This document shows, in pieces, positions 26,277 through 33,747 of a stretch of DNA of 64,000 nucleotides. The position numbers and the translations under genes are program-made. Under the pieces are notes generated by a model. That model was not told the DNA's origin. It saw only the letters and a program-made list of their open reading frames with translations, and searched no databases. The number at the start of each line of letters is the position of its first letter. The stretch's first letter is position 1. Source of the DNA: Rhodopseudomonas pseudopalustris (GTDB taxonomy: Bacteria > Pseudomonadota > Alphaproteobacteria > Rhizobiales > Xanthobacteraceae); contig NZ_FODT01000002.1 in NCBI RefSeq assembly GCF_900110435.1, positions 434,001 to 498,000 of the forward strand, read 5' to 3'.

Positions 26277-26651
26277 TCACATCCGGTGCATCACGCAGAG
26301 CTTGTTGCCGTCGGGATCGCGCAAGTAGGCGAGGTAGAGCTTCATGTCGCCCATCGCCCGCACGCCGGGCGGGTCCTCGCAGGTGGTAGCGCCGCTGGCG
26401 ACGCCGGCCGCATGCCAGGCGTCGGCCTCTTCGGTGGACTTTGCAAGGAAGCCGATGGTGCCGCCATTGGCCGCTGTCGCGGGCTTGCCGTCGATCGGCT
26501 TCGACACCGCGAAGGTCCCGGTCTTGCTGCGATAGAAGATCCGGTGGCGATCGACCACGCCCGGGGCGATGCCGATGGTGCCGAGCAACTTGTCGTAGAA
26601 CGTCTTCGCCGCATCCAGATCGTTGGTGCCGATCATGACATGTGAAAACAT
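26277..26651 (-). CDS. VOC-superfamily (glyoxalase-like) protein
   Basis: From ATG 26651 the product has 124 residues: MFSHVMIGTNDLDAAKTFYDKLLG is the typical first strand-helix of the vicinal-oxygen-chelate fold, and LRDPDGNKLCVMHRM the typical last one. Metal ligands would be the early histidine, a central residue and the late acidic positions, but I cannot assign a reaction. An upstream in-frame ATG at 26681 is less likely because the fold begins at 26651 and GGAGCG lies just before it. Stand-alone gene. Confidence 0.86.
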   Translation of the reverse strand: MFSHVMIGTNDLDAAKTFYDKLLGTIGIAPGVVDRHRIFYRSKTGTFAVSKPIDGKPATAANGGTIGFLAKSTEEADAWHAAGVASGATTCEDPPGVRAMGDMKLYLAYLRDPDGNKLCVMHRM

Positions 26652-26860
26652 AGCGCTCCCTTTGTTCTTGCTTGATGTCATTGCAAAGATGACGCGCGAC
26701 TATACGCATCGCGCGTGATTTGGCGAGACGGCGGGCGAACCTGCCGCGGGGCGGAATTCGTTCGCATCGGAGTGGGCGCCGCTCGGTTGCATCCGGTGTT
26801 CGGCCCGGCGGCCATTGATGGTATGCGTGCTGTTCGCGCTCCCGCTGCCCGCACCCGAGG

Positions 26861-27157
26861 ATGACAACAATGACGGTCGCCGCACAATCCGAAGTTCAGG
26901 TCGACAATGCCGAGGTGCGCGTCACCGAATGGCGGCTCCCGCCCGGCGCCGCCACCGGTCCTCATCGGCACGGCATGGACTACGTCATCGTCCCGGTTGC
27001 GGATGGCGAGATGACGATCGTGGCGCCGGACGGCGCGCGCGCCAAGGCCCAGCTCAAGACCGGCAAGTCGTATTTCCGCAAGGCCGGCGTCGAGCACGAC
27101 GTGCTCAACGAAACCGCGACCGAGATCGTGTTTCTGGAGGTCGAGCTGAAAGTTTAA
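26861..27157 (+). CDS. Small cupin-domain protein
   Basis: The 98-residue protein is a single cupin barrel. Motif 1 is PGAATGPHRHGMDYVIVPVADGEM, with the HxH metal ligands and a glycine, and motif 2 is GKSYFRKAGVEHDVLNETATE with the second histidine. Single-domain cupins of this type may be enzymes or sensors; no specific role can be read. The start at ATG 26861 has AGGATG upstream; ATG 26870 is an alternative. It is a stand-alone gene in a loosely packed region. Confidence 0.8.
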   Translation: MTTMTVAAQSEVQVDNAEVRVTEWRLPPGAATGPHRHGMDYVIVPVADGEMTIVAPDGARAKAQLKTGKSYFRKAGVEHDVLNETATEIVFLEVELKV

Positions 27158-27303
27158 CTGCGCATTAAACCTTGTGGACCAGCTTCCCCGAGGGCGCGCC
27201 GCGACGCGCCCTTTCTACGTTTTGATGCCACCGATCCGTCGCAGTTGATCCCTCAATCAGCCTCAAACATCGAGCATCAAGGCGTTCGGGGAAGAGGCCG
27301 CCA

Positions 27304-28188
27304 ATGCTGAAATACATCACCGAAAAATTGATCGGGCAGATTCTGCCGTCGGTGGTCGCCACCGTGCTCGGCGCTTATGTCGTGAACCAGTACATCACCA
27401 GGCCGAATCCGCCGGCCGCCACGCATGACGCCAAAGCCGAGGCGGCGAAGCCCGCGCCGGGCGCCGAGACGCCGGCGCTGAACGCATCGCTGCCTGATTC
27501 CGACAAGGCCGACCCGACCAGGGGCAAGGCGTCAGCGGCCGACAAGGCAGCCGAGAAGCCGTCGCCGCGGCATTCCATTGCGCGTGACAAGGCTGCTGCA
27601 GAGAAAGCGGCCGCGGACAAGCTCGCCGCCGACAAGGCTGCTGCCGAGAAAGCCACGGCCGAGAAGGCTGTTGCGAAGCCGGCCGTGGCCACGGTGGCGT
27701 CCGAGCCTGCCAAGGCCCTGGAGAAGGCCCAGGAGAAGGCTCAGGACGAGCGCCGCGACGCCAACCGCGATCCCAACGACGTGGTCCGCGCCGCCATCGA
27801 GCGGCTGCGTGCATCGGAGCCCGCGCGTCCGGCGTCGACCGAAGTCACCTCGCGGACGCCTGAGCCTCTCAAGGTCCAGGAGCCTCTCAAAGTGCAGGAG
27901 GCCGTCAAGGTCCAGGAGGCGCCGCGCGCCGTCGCGCTGCAGCCGCTGCCGGCCCCGGTCAACGTTGCCACGCCAGTTCCCAACGCGTCGGTGACCACCG
28001 GCTCGAGCGTCACCGGCTCCGTGCCATCCGCCGCCACGGCGGATGCGAGCTACGGCAATCCGCGGATCAGCCCCCCGGCGGATATTCCCTCGGCCGCTGA
28101 TGGCGGCGGAATACAGCAACGGCCGTCGGTTGCCGAAGATGTGCTGCTCGCTGCGAAATCGGTGTTCCACGCGGTCCTGCCGCGCTAA
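27304..28188 (+). CDS. Membrane-anchored Ala/Lys-rich repeat protein
   Basis: The 294-residue protein has one N-terminal transmembrane segment (IGQILPSVVATVLGAYVVNQYI) and a long hydrophilic remainder. Residues about 95-125 repeat the unit DKAAAEKA with small variations, predicted helical or coiled coil. Residues about 185-205 hold four LKVQE/VKVQE units in tandem. The rest is Pro/Ser/Thr-rich and probably disordered. The C-terminus EDVLLAAKSVFHAVLPR looks amphipathic. I do not recognise a family. It could be a spacer or scaffold across the periplasm. A strong terminator follows at 28215-28241. Confidence 0.7.
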   Translation: MLKYITEKLIGQILPSVVATVLGAYVVNQYITRPNPPAATHDAKAEAAKPAPGAETPALNASLPDSDKADPTRGKASAADKAAEKPSPRHSIARDKAAAEKAAADKLAADKAAAEKATAEKAVAKPAVATVASEPAKALEKAQEKAQDERRDANRDPNDVVRAAIERLRASEPARPASTEVTSRTPEPLKVQEPLKVQEAVKVQEAPRAVALQPLPAPVNVATPVPNASVTTGSSVTGSVPSAATADASYGNPRISPPADIPSAADGGGIQQRPSVAEDVLLAAKSVFHAVLPR

Positions 28189-28214
28189 GCAGCGGCCGCG
28201 ATTCTGCCGATCGA

Positions 28215-28241
28215 GCCCGGGCTTCGCCCGGGCATTTTTTT
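28215..28241 (+). terminator. Rho-independent terminator after the repeat-rich protein gene
   Basis: GCCCGGGC-ttc-GCCCGGGC (28215-28233), one A, then seven T residues (28235-28241). Confidence 0.93.
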
Positions 28242-28315
28242 AACCGCAGCGGCTTTTTCACTCGCAGCGGCGCTGGTCCGGCAGGCATCGGCTCAACAGG
28301 CTCGGCTGAAACGCA

Positions 28316-28340
28316 AAACGCGGGCACAGGGCCCGCGTTT
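28316..28340 (-). terminator. Hairpin terminator after rpsU
   Basis: AAACGCGGGC (28316-28325), loop acagg, GCCCGCGTTT (28331-28340). On the minus strand it lies 27 bases after the rpsU stop, and the stem ends in a short T-run, giving terminator form. With 28215-28241 it separates the two convergent genes. Confidence 0.75.
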
Positions 28341-28367
28341 CGAAACCTACAACTGAAATCCGATCGA

Positions 28368-28670
28368 TCAGCGCGGACCGCGGGGGCCGGCACCTGCGCC
28401 TGCGCCAGCACCGGCAGCGCCCGGACGGCCGCGATCGGCGCCGAAGGCCGGCTTCGGCTTCATCGGCAGCAGGCCTTCGCGCTGCAGCTTCTTGCGGGCC
28501 AGCTTGCGAGCGCGGCGAACGGCCTCGGCCTTTTCACGAGCCTTCTTCTCGGACGGCTTCTCGTAATGACCGCGGAGCTTCATCTCGCGGAAAATGCCCT
28601 CGCGCTGCATCTTCTTCTTGAGCGCCTTGAGAGCTTGATCGACGTTGTTATCGCGAACGAGAACCTGCAC
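28368..28670 (-). CDS. rpsU: 30S ribosomal protein S21
   Basis: The start is a GTG at 28670 with AGGAT seven to eleven bases upstream, giving [21 protein letters not shown], the exact start expected for S21. The frame is open to 28802 but those residues do not belong to S21. The core [20 protein letters not shown] and basic [13 protein letters not shown] follow. The C-terminus continues in a Gly/Ala repeat ([17 protein letters not shown]), an extension seen in Bradyrhizobium-group S21. S21 sits by the platform of the small subunit near the 3' end of 16S rRNA. Confidence 0.95.
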   Translation of the reverse strand: MQVLVRDNNVDQALKALKKKMQREGIFREMKLRGHYEKPSEKKAREKAEAVRRARKLARKKLQREGLLPMKPKPAFGADRGRPGAAGAGAGAGAGPRGPR

Positions 28671-28865
28671 GCGGCATCCTTTTTGACTGGTCCGATTGAG
28701 TCTGGTCGGATTTTGAATTTCTGAAAAAGGCGGAGCCGACAACGGCCAGGCCCTCAGCCTTAAGGGCGCGGATGTATCAGATCGGGTCGCCGATGTCCAC
28801 ATCGGCCGGGGATAAGTTTTTGCGACATTGGTCGGCCGGAATGCGAGGTTTGGCGGAGGGTTCGA

Positions 28866-29960
28866 TCACTGGGGCTCGATCACCGTCACATGGCCCATCT
28901 TGCGGCCGGGCAGGGCGGTCCGTTTGCCGTAAAGATGCACCGTGGCGCCCGGGACCGTCAGCCAGCGCGCATAATCGTCGACGTCGTGGCCGATCAGATT
29001 GGTCATGGTCACGCGGCCGTGGCGCAGCGGTTCCGCCAGCGGCCAGCCGGCGATCGCCCGGATGTGCTGTTCGAATTGAGACACCGAGGCGCCGTCGAGC
29101 GTCCAGTGACCGGAATTGTGCACGCGCGGGGCGATTTCATTGACCAGCACCCTGGCGCCGCCGTCGCCCGGCACCACAAACATCTCGACGCCGAGCACGC
29201 CGACATAATTCAGCGCGTCGGCGATCGTTTTGGCGATCCGCCGCGCCTCGTCCGCGACCGCATCGGTCACCGGCGCCGGCACCCGCGACACTTTCAGAAT
29301 GTGATCGCGGTGCTCGTTTTCGGTGACGTCGTAACACACCACCTGGCCGTCGCTGCCGCGCGCGGCAATCACCGAGACCTCGCGCTCGAAGGGCACGAAC
29401 GCCTCGAGAATCGCTGCGCGGGTTTCCAGCTTGGCCCAGGCCGCGTCGGGGTCGTCGCCCTCGCGCAGGATGATCTGGCCCTTGCCGTCATAGCCGAACC
29501 GGCGCGTTTTCAGCACGGCAGGCAGACCGAGCCTGGCGATCGCGGCACGCAGCGTCTGCGGCGACGTCACGTCGGCATAGGCGGCTGTGCCGATGCCGAG
29601 CTTGGTCACGAAGTCCTTCTCGCCGAGCCGGTCCTGCGTGGTCTCCAGGATCCTGTAGTCGGGCAGCACGGGTTTACGCGCCGCCAGCACCAAAGCGGCC
29701 GAGGCCGGCACGTTCTCGAATTCGTAAGTGATGACGTCGACGTCGGAGGCGAACATTTCCAGCGCCTCGACATCGGCATATTCGGCGCAGGTCGCGTTCT
29801 GCACCACGTCGAACGCCGGCGAATCGGGGTCCGGCGAGAACACATGGCAGCGCAGGCCGAGCCGCGCCGCGGCCATCGCCAGCATCCGGCCGAGCTGGCC
29901 GCCGCCGAGAATGCCGATCGTATCGCCGGGTTTGAGCACCAACTGAACGGGGGCCGTCAC
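28866..29960 (-). CDS. purK: 5-(carboxyamino)imidazole ribonucleotide synthase
   Basis: The 364-residue ATP-grasp enzyme has the PurK N-terminal fold [21 protein letters not shown], the ATP-grasp segment [12 protein letters not shown], and the signature [15 protein letters not shown]. It converts aminoimidazole ribonucleotide, ATP and bicarbonate to N5-CAIR in purine synthesis. The gene overlaps the stop of purE by four bases (ATGA), and purE supplies the mutase for the next step, so the two proteins are made together. Confidence 0.97.
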   Translation of the reverse strand: MTAPVQLVLKPGDTIGILGGGQLGRMLAMAAARLGLRCHVFSPDPDSPAFDVVQNATCAEYADVEALEMFASDVDVITYEFENVPASAALVLAARKPVLPDYRILETTQDRLGEKDFVTKLGIGTAAYADVTSPQTLRAAIARLGLPAVLKTRRFGYDGKGQIILREGDDPDAAWAKLETRAAILEAFVPFEREVSVIAARGSDGQVVCYDVTENEHRDHILKVSRVPAPVTDAVADEARRIAKTIADALNYVGVLGVEMFVVPGDGGARVLVNEIAPRVHNSGHWTLDGASVSQFEQHIRAIAGWPLAEPLRHGRVTMTNLIGHDVDDYARWLTVPGATVHLYGKRTALPGRKMGHVTVIEPQ

Positions 29961-30445
29961 GCCGCGCCCTCCGGCCGGGCGGCGATCGCATCCGTTTGTC
30001 TCTTGCGCCAGGCCGTCAGCCGACCCGCCAGCGCCTCGTCGGTCAACGCCAGCACGCTCGCCGCCAGCAGTGCCGCGTTGATCGCGCCGGCCTTGCCGAT
30101 CGCCAGCGTGCCGACCGGGATGCCGGCCGGCATCTGCACGATCGAGTACAGCGAATCCACGCCCGACAGCGCCTTCGATTCGACCGGAACGCCGAAGACC
30201 GGCAGCTCGGTCAGCGCTGCGGTCATGCCGGGCAAATGCGCAGCGCCACCGGCGCCCGCGATGATGACCTTGAAACCGGCCGCTTTCGCGCCCTTGGCAA
30301 AGCCATAGAGCCGGTCGGGGGTGCGGTGGGCGGAGACGATCTGCGCATCATGAGCGATGCCGAGCGCGGTCAGGGTCTCGGCGGCATGCCGCATCGTGTC
30401 CCAGTCCGACTGGCTGCCCATGATGATCGCAATGGGGGCTGTCAT
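29957..30445 (-). CDS. purE: N5-CAIR mutase, PurE
   Basis: The 162-residue protein from ATG 30445 begins [20 protein letters not shown], the class I PurE start with the SDW phosphate-binding motif. [26 protein letters not shown] and [22 protein letters not shown] complete the active site. PurE rearranges N5-CAIR to CAIR. The longer frame to 30514 lacks similarity. It overlaps purK by four bases. Confidence 0.97.
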   Translation of the reverse strand: MTAPIAIIMGSQSDWDTMRHAAETLTALGIAHDAQIVSAHRTPDRLYGFAKGAKAAGFKVIIAGAGGAAHLPGMTAALTELPVFGVPVESKALSGVDSLYSIVQMPAGIPVGTLAIGKAGAINAALLAASVLALTDEALAGRLTAWRKRQTDAIAARPEGAA

Positions 30446-30585
30446 TCGAATGATTCTTTCGAGAATCCAGAAGCATAGGCGGGGGAATATAGGGCGCGCC
30501 GCAGCGTCGGCCAAGGCACCGGGAATGGACTATCCTTTCTTGGTGAAGACCGGCAAGTGTTGTCGTGGTTCTCACGTTGATTCTG

Positions 30586-31329
30586 ATGAAAAAGACGCCC
30601 AGCCGACCTTCCGAATCGCACCGCTCCGGCCGCAAAGTTGCGGCTGGCCCCGTCGCCGAGGAGCTGCCGCGGTCCGCTGCAGGAGCAAGCCAGGCGGCCC
30701 CGGACGAGGCGCCGGCGCGCGCCGGCGCTGGCGCCGGCAGGCTGCCTTCGGACCCCCAGGCCAAAATCCGGCGGCTGAAGGCCCAGCTCGCCGCTGCGTT
30801 GGCGCAGATCGAAGAGCTGCGCGCCTCCGCCGAGACCGACTTCCTGCTCGGCATCTCCAACCGCCGCGGCTTCGAGCGCGAACTCAACCGCGCGCTCGCC
30901 TACATCAAGCGCTACGGCGCGGCCGGCGCGCTGATCCTGCTCGACGTCGACCGGTTGAAGCCGGTCAACGACACTTTCGGCCATGCCGCCGGCGATGTCG
31001 TGCTGAAGTCGGTGGTCGAGGCGTTGCTCAGCCACGTCCGCGCCTCCGACCTGATCGGCCGGCTCGGCGGCGACGAGTTCGCGTTGCTGCTGTGGAATCT
31101 CTCGGAGGCCGACGCCCACATGAAGGCCGCCGCGCTGGAGCAGACGGTCGACCAGCTCGTGATTCGTTTCGGGACGCACACCGTCGCTGCCGGAGTTTCG
31201 GCCGGCGTCGCGATGCTGACGGCGGATATGGATGCGGCGGGGGCGCTGGCCTGCGCCGACCGGGCGATGTACGCCCGCAAGGCCGAGCGCCGCGCGGCCG
31301 AGGGCAAGCCGGACCCGGTCAGGCGATGA
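30586..31329 (+). CDS. GGDEF diguanylate cyclase
   Basis: The 247-residue protein starts MKKTPSRPSESHRSG; GTG 30565 is an alternative start and neither has a strong ribosome-binding site. An Ala/Pro-rich N-terminus and a short coiled coil (IRRLKAQLAAALAQIEELRAS) lead into the GGDEF domain. The active site GGDEF is in RLGGDEFALLLW, and an inhibitory RxxD I-site (RASD) lies five residues before it, so product inhibition is likely. It should make cyclic di-GMP in the cytoplasm. There is no sensory domain beyond the coiled coil. Its 3' end overlaps the convergent DUF465 gene by 11 bases. Confidence 0.88.
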   Translation: MKKTPSRPSESHRSGRKVAAGPVAEELPRSAAGASQAAPDEAPARAGAGAGRLPSDPQAKIRRLKAQLAAALAQIEELRASAETDFLLGISNRRGFERELNRALAYIKRYGAAGALILLDVDRLKPVNDTFGHAAGDVVLKSVVEALLSHVRASDLIGRLGGDEFALLLWNLSEADAHMKAAALEQTVDQLVIRFGTHTVAAGVSAGVAMLTADMDAAGALACADRAMYARKAERRAAEGKPDPVRR

Positions 31330-31531
31330 TGTCGGGCGTGATCTGATCTTCGATGAAGGAGATGCGATCGCGCAGCGCCAGCTTGCGCTTTTTCAGCCGC
31401 TGCAGCCGCAACAGATCGGGCGCCGGCGAATGGTGCAACGCATCGATCGCCGCGTCGAGATCGCGGTGTTCCTGCTGCAATTTCGCGAGCTCGGCATCGA
31501 GCTCGCCTTCGTCTTCATCGGTCATGACCAA
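31319..31531 (-). CDS. DUF465/YdcH-family small protein (first copy)
   Basis: This 70-residue acidic-to-basic helical hairpin has the DUF465 pattern: ELAKLQQEHRDLDAAIDAL then LLRLQRLKKRKLALRDRISFIEDQ. The family is widespread, small and of unknown function. Start MVMTDEDEGE at 31531, or ATG 31525. It converges with the diguanylate cyclase. A paralogue of the same fold lies at 31908. Confidence 0.85.
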   Translation of the reverse strand: MVMTDEDEGELDAELAKLQQEHRDLDAAIDALHHSPAPDLLRLQRLKKRKLALRDRISFIEDQITPDIIA

Positions 31532-31907
31532 AGTCGGCTTGAGCCGGGTCGCTGAAGCGCGGCCGGTGGCAGAGAGAATGATAGATCGGTTACAAGCTGA
31601 GTATCGCCTTTGCCGAGCTTGCGAGCAAGCGGCGCGCCTTGTTCGTTCGTCGAACGCGACCTTCGACAGTGAATGATTTCGAAGGCGTTAAAAATCCCAG
31701 CCGGCTGTTCGGCGTTGCTTGTTCGACTGGTTCGCCGGCTGTCCTGCGCTGCAGCAGGGCGTCAGCAGCAACCGGCATGGTCACGAATCGTTTCACACGA
31801 TCGGGTTATTATGACGCACGTATTTCAAAATCATCGACAGCCGCAACAAGAGATGTACACTCACTTGTCCGGATGGAATCTAGTCTCACTCACCGAGGAG
31901 GTTTCGT
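31532..31907. other. Intergenic gap between the two DUF465 genes
   Basis: A 376-base region between divergent DUF465 genes. It should contain both promoters. It is somewhat richer in A and T than the flanks. Frames through it have poor codon character. I see no RNA gene or strong hairpin. Confidence 0.5.
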
Positions 31908-32090
31908 ATGGCACTTCAGGCGCATCTCGTTGAACTTGAACGTAAACACAAAGTTCTAGAGTCCCAGTTGCACGACGCGCTCGTCCATCCCTCCACCGAC
32001 GCTCTGCGCATCGCCGAGCTGAAACGCCGCAAGCTTATGGTCCGGGACGAGATCAACCGGCTGCGGCAAGTCTCCAGCACACTCCATTGA
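31908..32090 (+). CDS. DUF465/YdcH-family small protein (second copy)
   Basis: The 60-residue protein MALQAHLVELERKHKVLESQLHDAL has the same two-helix pattern as its neighbour (RIAELKRRKLMVRDEINRLRQ). A strong GAGGAGG lies upstream of the ATG. The two copies are divergent around a 376-base spacer and differ in charge, so they are probably old paralogues rather than a recent duplication. Function unknown. Confidence 0.87.
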   Translation: MALQAHLVELERKHKVLESQLHDALVHPSTDALRIAELKRRKLMVRDEINRLRQVSSTLH

Positions 32091-32457
32091 CATCCCGTTT
32101 CGCAGCGCAACAGAGAGCCGCTGACGCCTTCTCGTGAGCAATCGCGCTGAAGGCGCTGCGATGTAGCTGTCATGATCCGGTCTGCGCCACCTGTCCGGGA
32201 CGCTCACGCGTCGGCGCCAAGACCGGGTTTGCAGCGACGCTGACTTCTGTTGATAGCAACGGTTGATAGTTGATACCGATCGCTGCCAGCGATCGTTGAC
32301 GATGATCGAAGCCAACGATTGGAATAGCGATCGTTGACAACGTTCGTCGATTGGATCGGTTCGGCGTGACGCAGAGCCGTCAAGAGCCGTCAGCCGTCAA
32401 ACGCAGAGTCTTCGGACGCAGAGTGTTCCGACTCTGCCGATCCGTCAGCCCTCCGCG
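32091..32457. repeat. Intergenic gap with clusters of short direct repeats
   Basis: Between 32250 and 32360 the motif GATCGTTGAC and variants (GATAGTTGAT, CGATCGTTGA) recur several times. Between 32365 and 32450 AGCCGTCA occurs three times and ACGCAGAG three times. No gene, long palindrome or CRISPR-type spacing is present. This may be slippage-generated sequence or a protein-binding array. Confidence 0.5.
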
Positions 32458-33576
32458 TTAGCTTGAATGCTCGAGCCGGTGCGAGAGGTCGGCGACGTGG
32501 TCGGCGATCGCCAGTGACGCGGTCAGCCCCGGCGACTCGATGCCGAACAGGTTGATCAGTCCGGCGACGCCGTGTTGATCCGCCCCCTGGATGACGAAGT
32601 CCTGCACGGCCACTTCAGGCGGCACGATCTTCGGCCGGATCCCGGAATAACCCGGAGCCAGCGCTCCGTCGGGCAGGCCGGGCCAGTATCTGCGGATCGC
32701 CGGATAGAATCGCTCCGCCCGCGCCGGATCGACGACGTAGTCGATCGCATCGATCCATTCGACGTCCGGTCCGAAACGGGCCTGCCCCGCCATATCCAGC
32801 GTCAGATGCACGCCGAGCCCGCCGGGTTCGGGCACCGGATAGATCAAGTGCGAGAACGGCGCGCGCGCATTGCAGGTGAAGTAATTGCCCTTGGCGAGAT
32901 ACGCGGACGGCACCAGCACCGCCGGCATCGGCGCGATCGCGCGCGCCACCGCCGACGCCTCCAGCCCCGCGGCGTTGATCAGCAGGCGGCACCCCAACGT
33001 CATCGGCGCCTCGCCGCCGACCTCCAGCGCGAAGCCGCCGGCGTCGGCCGTCGCTTGCAGGAGCGGCGCGTGGAAAGCGAACGCGGCGCCGGCCGCCTCG
33101 GCGTCGCCGCGCAGCGCCAGCATATAGGAATGACTGTCGATGATCCCGGTCGAGGGCGACAGCAGTGCTGCGACGCAGTTCAGCGCCGGCTCGATCGCCC
33201 GCGCCTCGGCGCCGTCGAGCGCGCGCAGATCGTCGACCCGATTGGCCGCCGCATGGGCGCGGATCGACGCCAGTTTCTCGGCCTCCGCGGCCGTGGTGGC
33301 GACGATCAGCTTGCCGCAATTGCGGTACGGCACGCCATGGTCGCGGCAAAAGGCGTACAGCGTCTGCTTGCCGGAAACGCACAGCCGCGCCATCAGGCTG
33401 CCGGCCCGATAATAGATCCCCGCGTGGATCACCTCGCTGTTGCGCGACGAGGTGCCGGTGCCGATGCCCTCGGCGGCTTCCAGCACGATCACTTCGCGGC
33501 CTTCCTGCGCCAGCCGCCGCGCAATCGCGAGACCGACGACGCCGGCTCCGACGACGACGCATTCAACCTGTTCCAT
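32458..33576 (-). CDS. FAD-dependent oxidoreductase, L-2-hydroxyglutarate oxidase-like
   Basis: The 372-residue protein has a DAO-type FAD fold: [30 protein letters not shown] at the N-terminus, then [20 protein letters not shown], which matches the LhgO/L2HGDH group. [14 protein letters not shown] and [12 protein letters not shown] near the C-terminus support it. LhgO oxidises L-2-hydroxyglutarate to 2-oxoglutarate at the membrane and passes electrons to quinone. The gene stands alone, so the exact substrate is a family inference. Start ATG 33576 with no strong alternative. Confidence 0.85.
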   Translation of the reverse strand: MEQVECVVVGAGVVGLAIARRLAQEGREVIVLEAAEGIGTGTSSRNSEVIHAGIYYRAGSLMARLCVSGKQTLYAFCRDHGVPYRNCGKLIVATTAAEAEKLASIRAHAAANRVDDLRALDGAEARAIEPALNCVAALLSPSTGIIDSHSYMLALRGDAEAAGAAFAFHAPLLQATADAGGFALEVGGEAPMTLGCRLLINAAGLEASAVARAIAPMPAVLVPSAYLAKGNYFTCNARAPFSHLIYPVPEPGGLGVHLTLDMAGQARFGPDVEWIDAIDYVVDPARAERFYPAIRRYWPGLPDGALAPGYSGIRPKIVPPEVAVQDFVIQGADQHGVAGLINLFGIESPGLTASLAIADHVADLSHRLEHSS

Positions 33577-33747
33577 CCGCTGACTGTCCTCACTTCGGCT
33601 CGTGCTGATAACTCGGTGTTATCGCGGGATTAACCATCACAGGTCAAATGATGAAAATCTGGTCAATGGCCCGAAGATGCATCATCACCGTTTACACGTT
33701 TCAAACAGGTCACGAGCGAGACTCAACGAGCAATTGCTGGGTGTTTC

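Noticed and set aside
32091-32457. CRISPR array
   Set aside because: The repeats are short, unequal in spacing and adjoin each other; there are no spacers of constant length and no cas genes.
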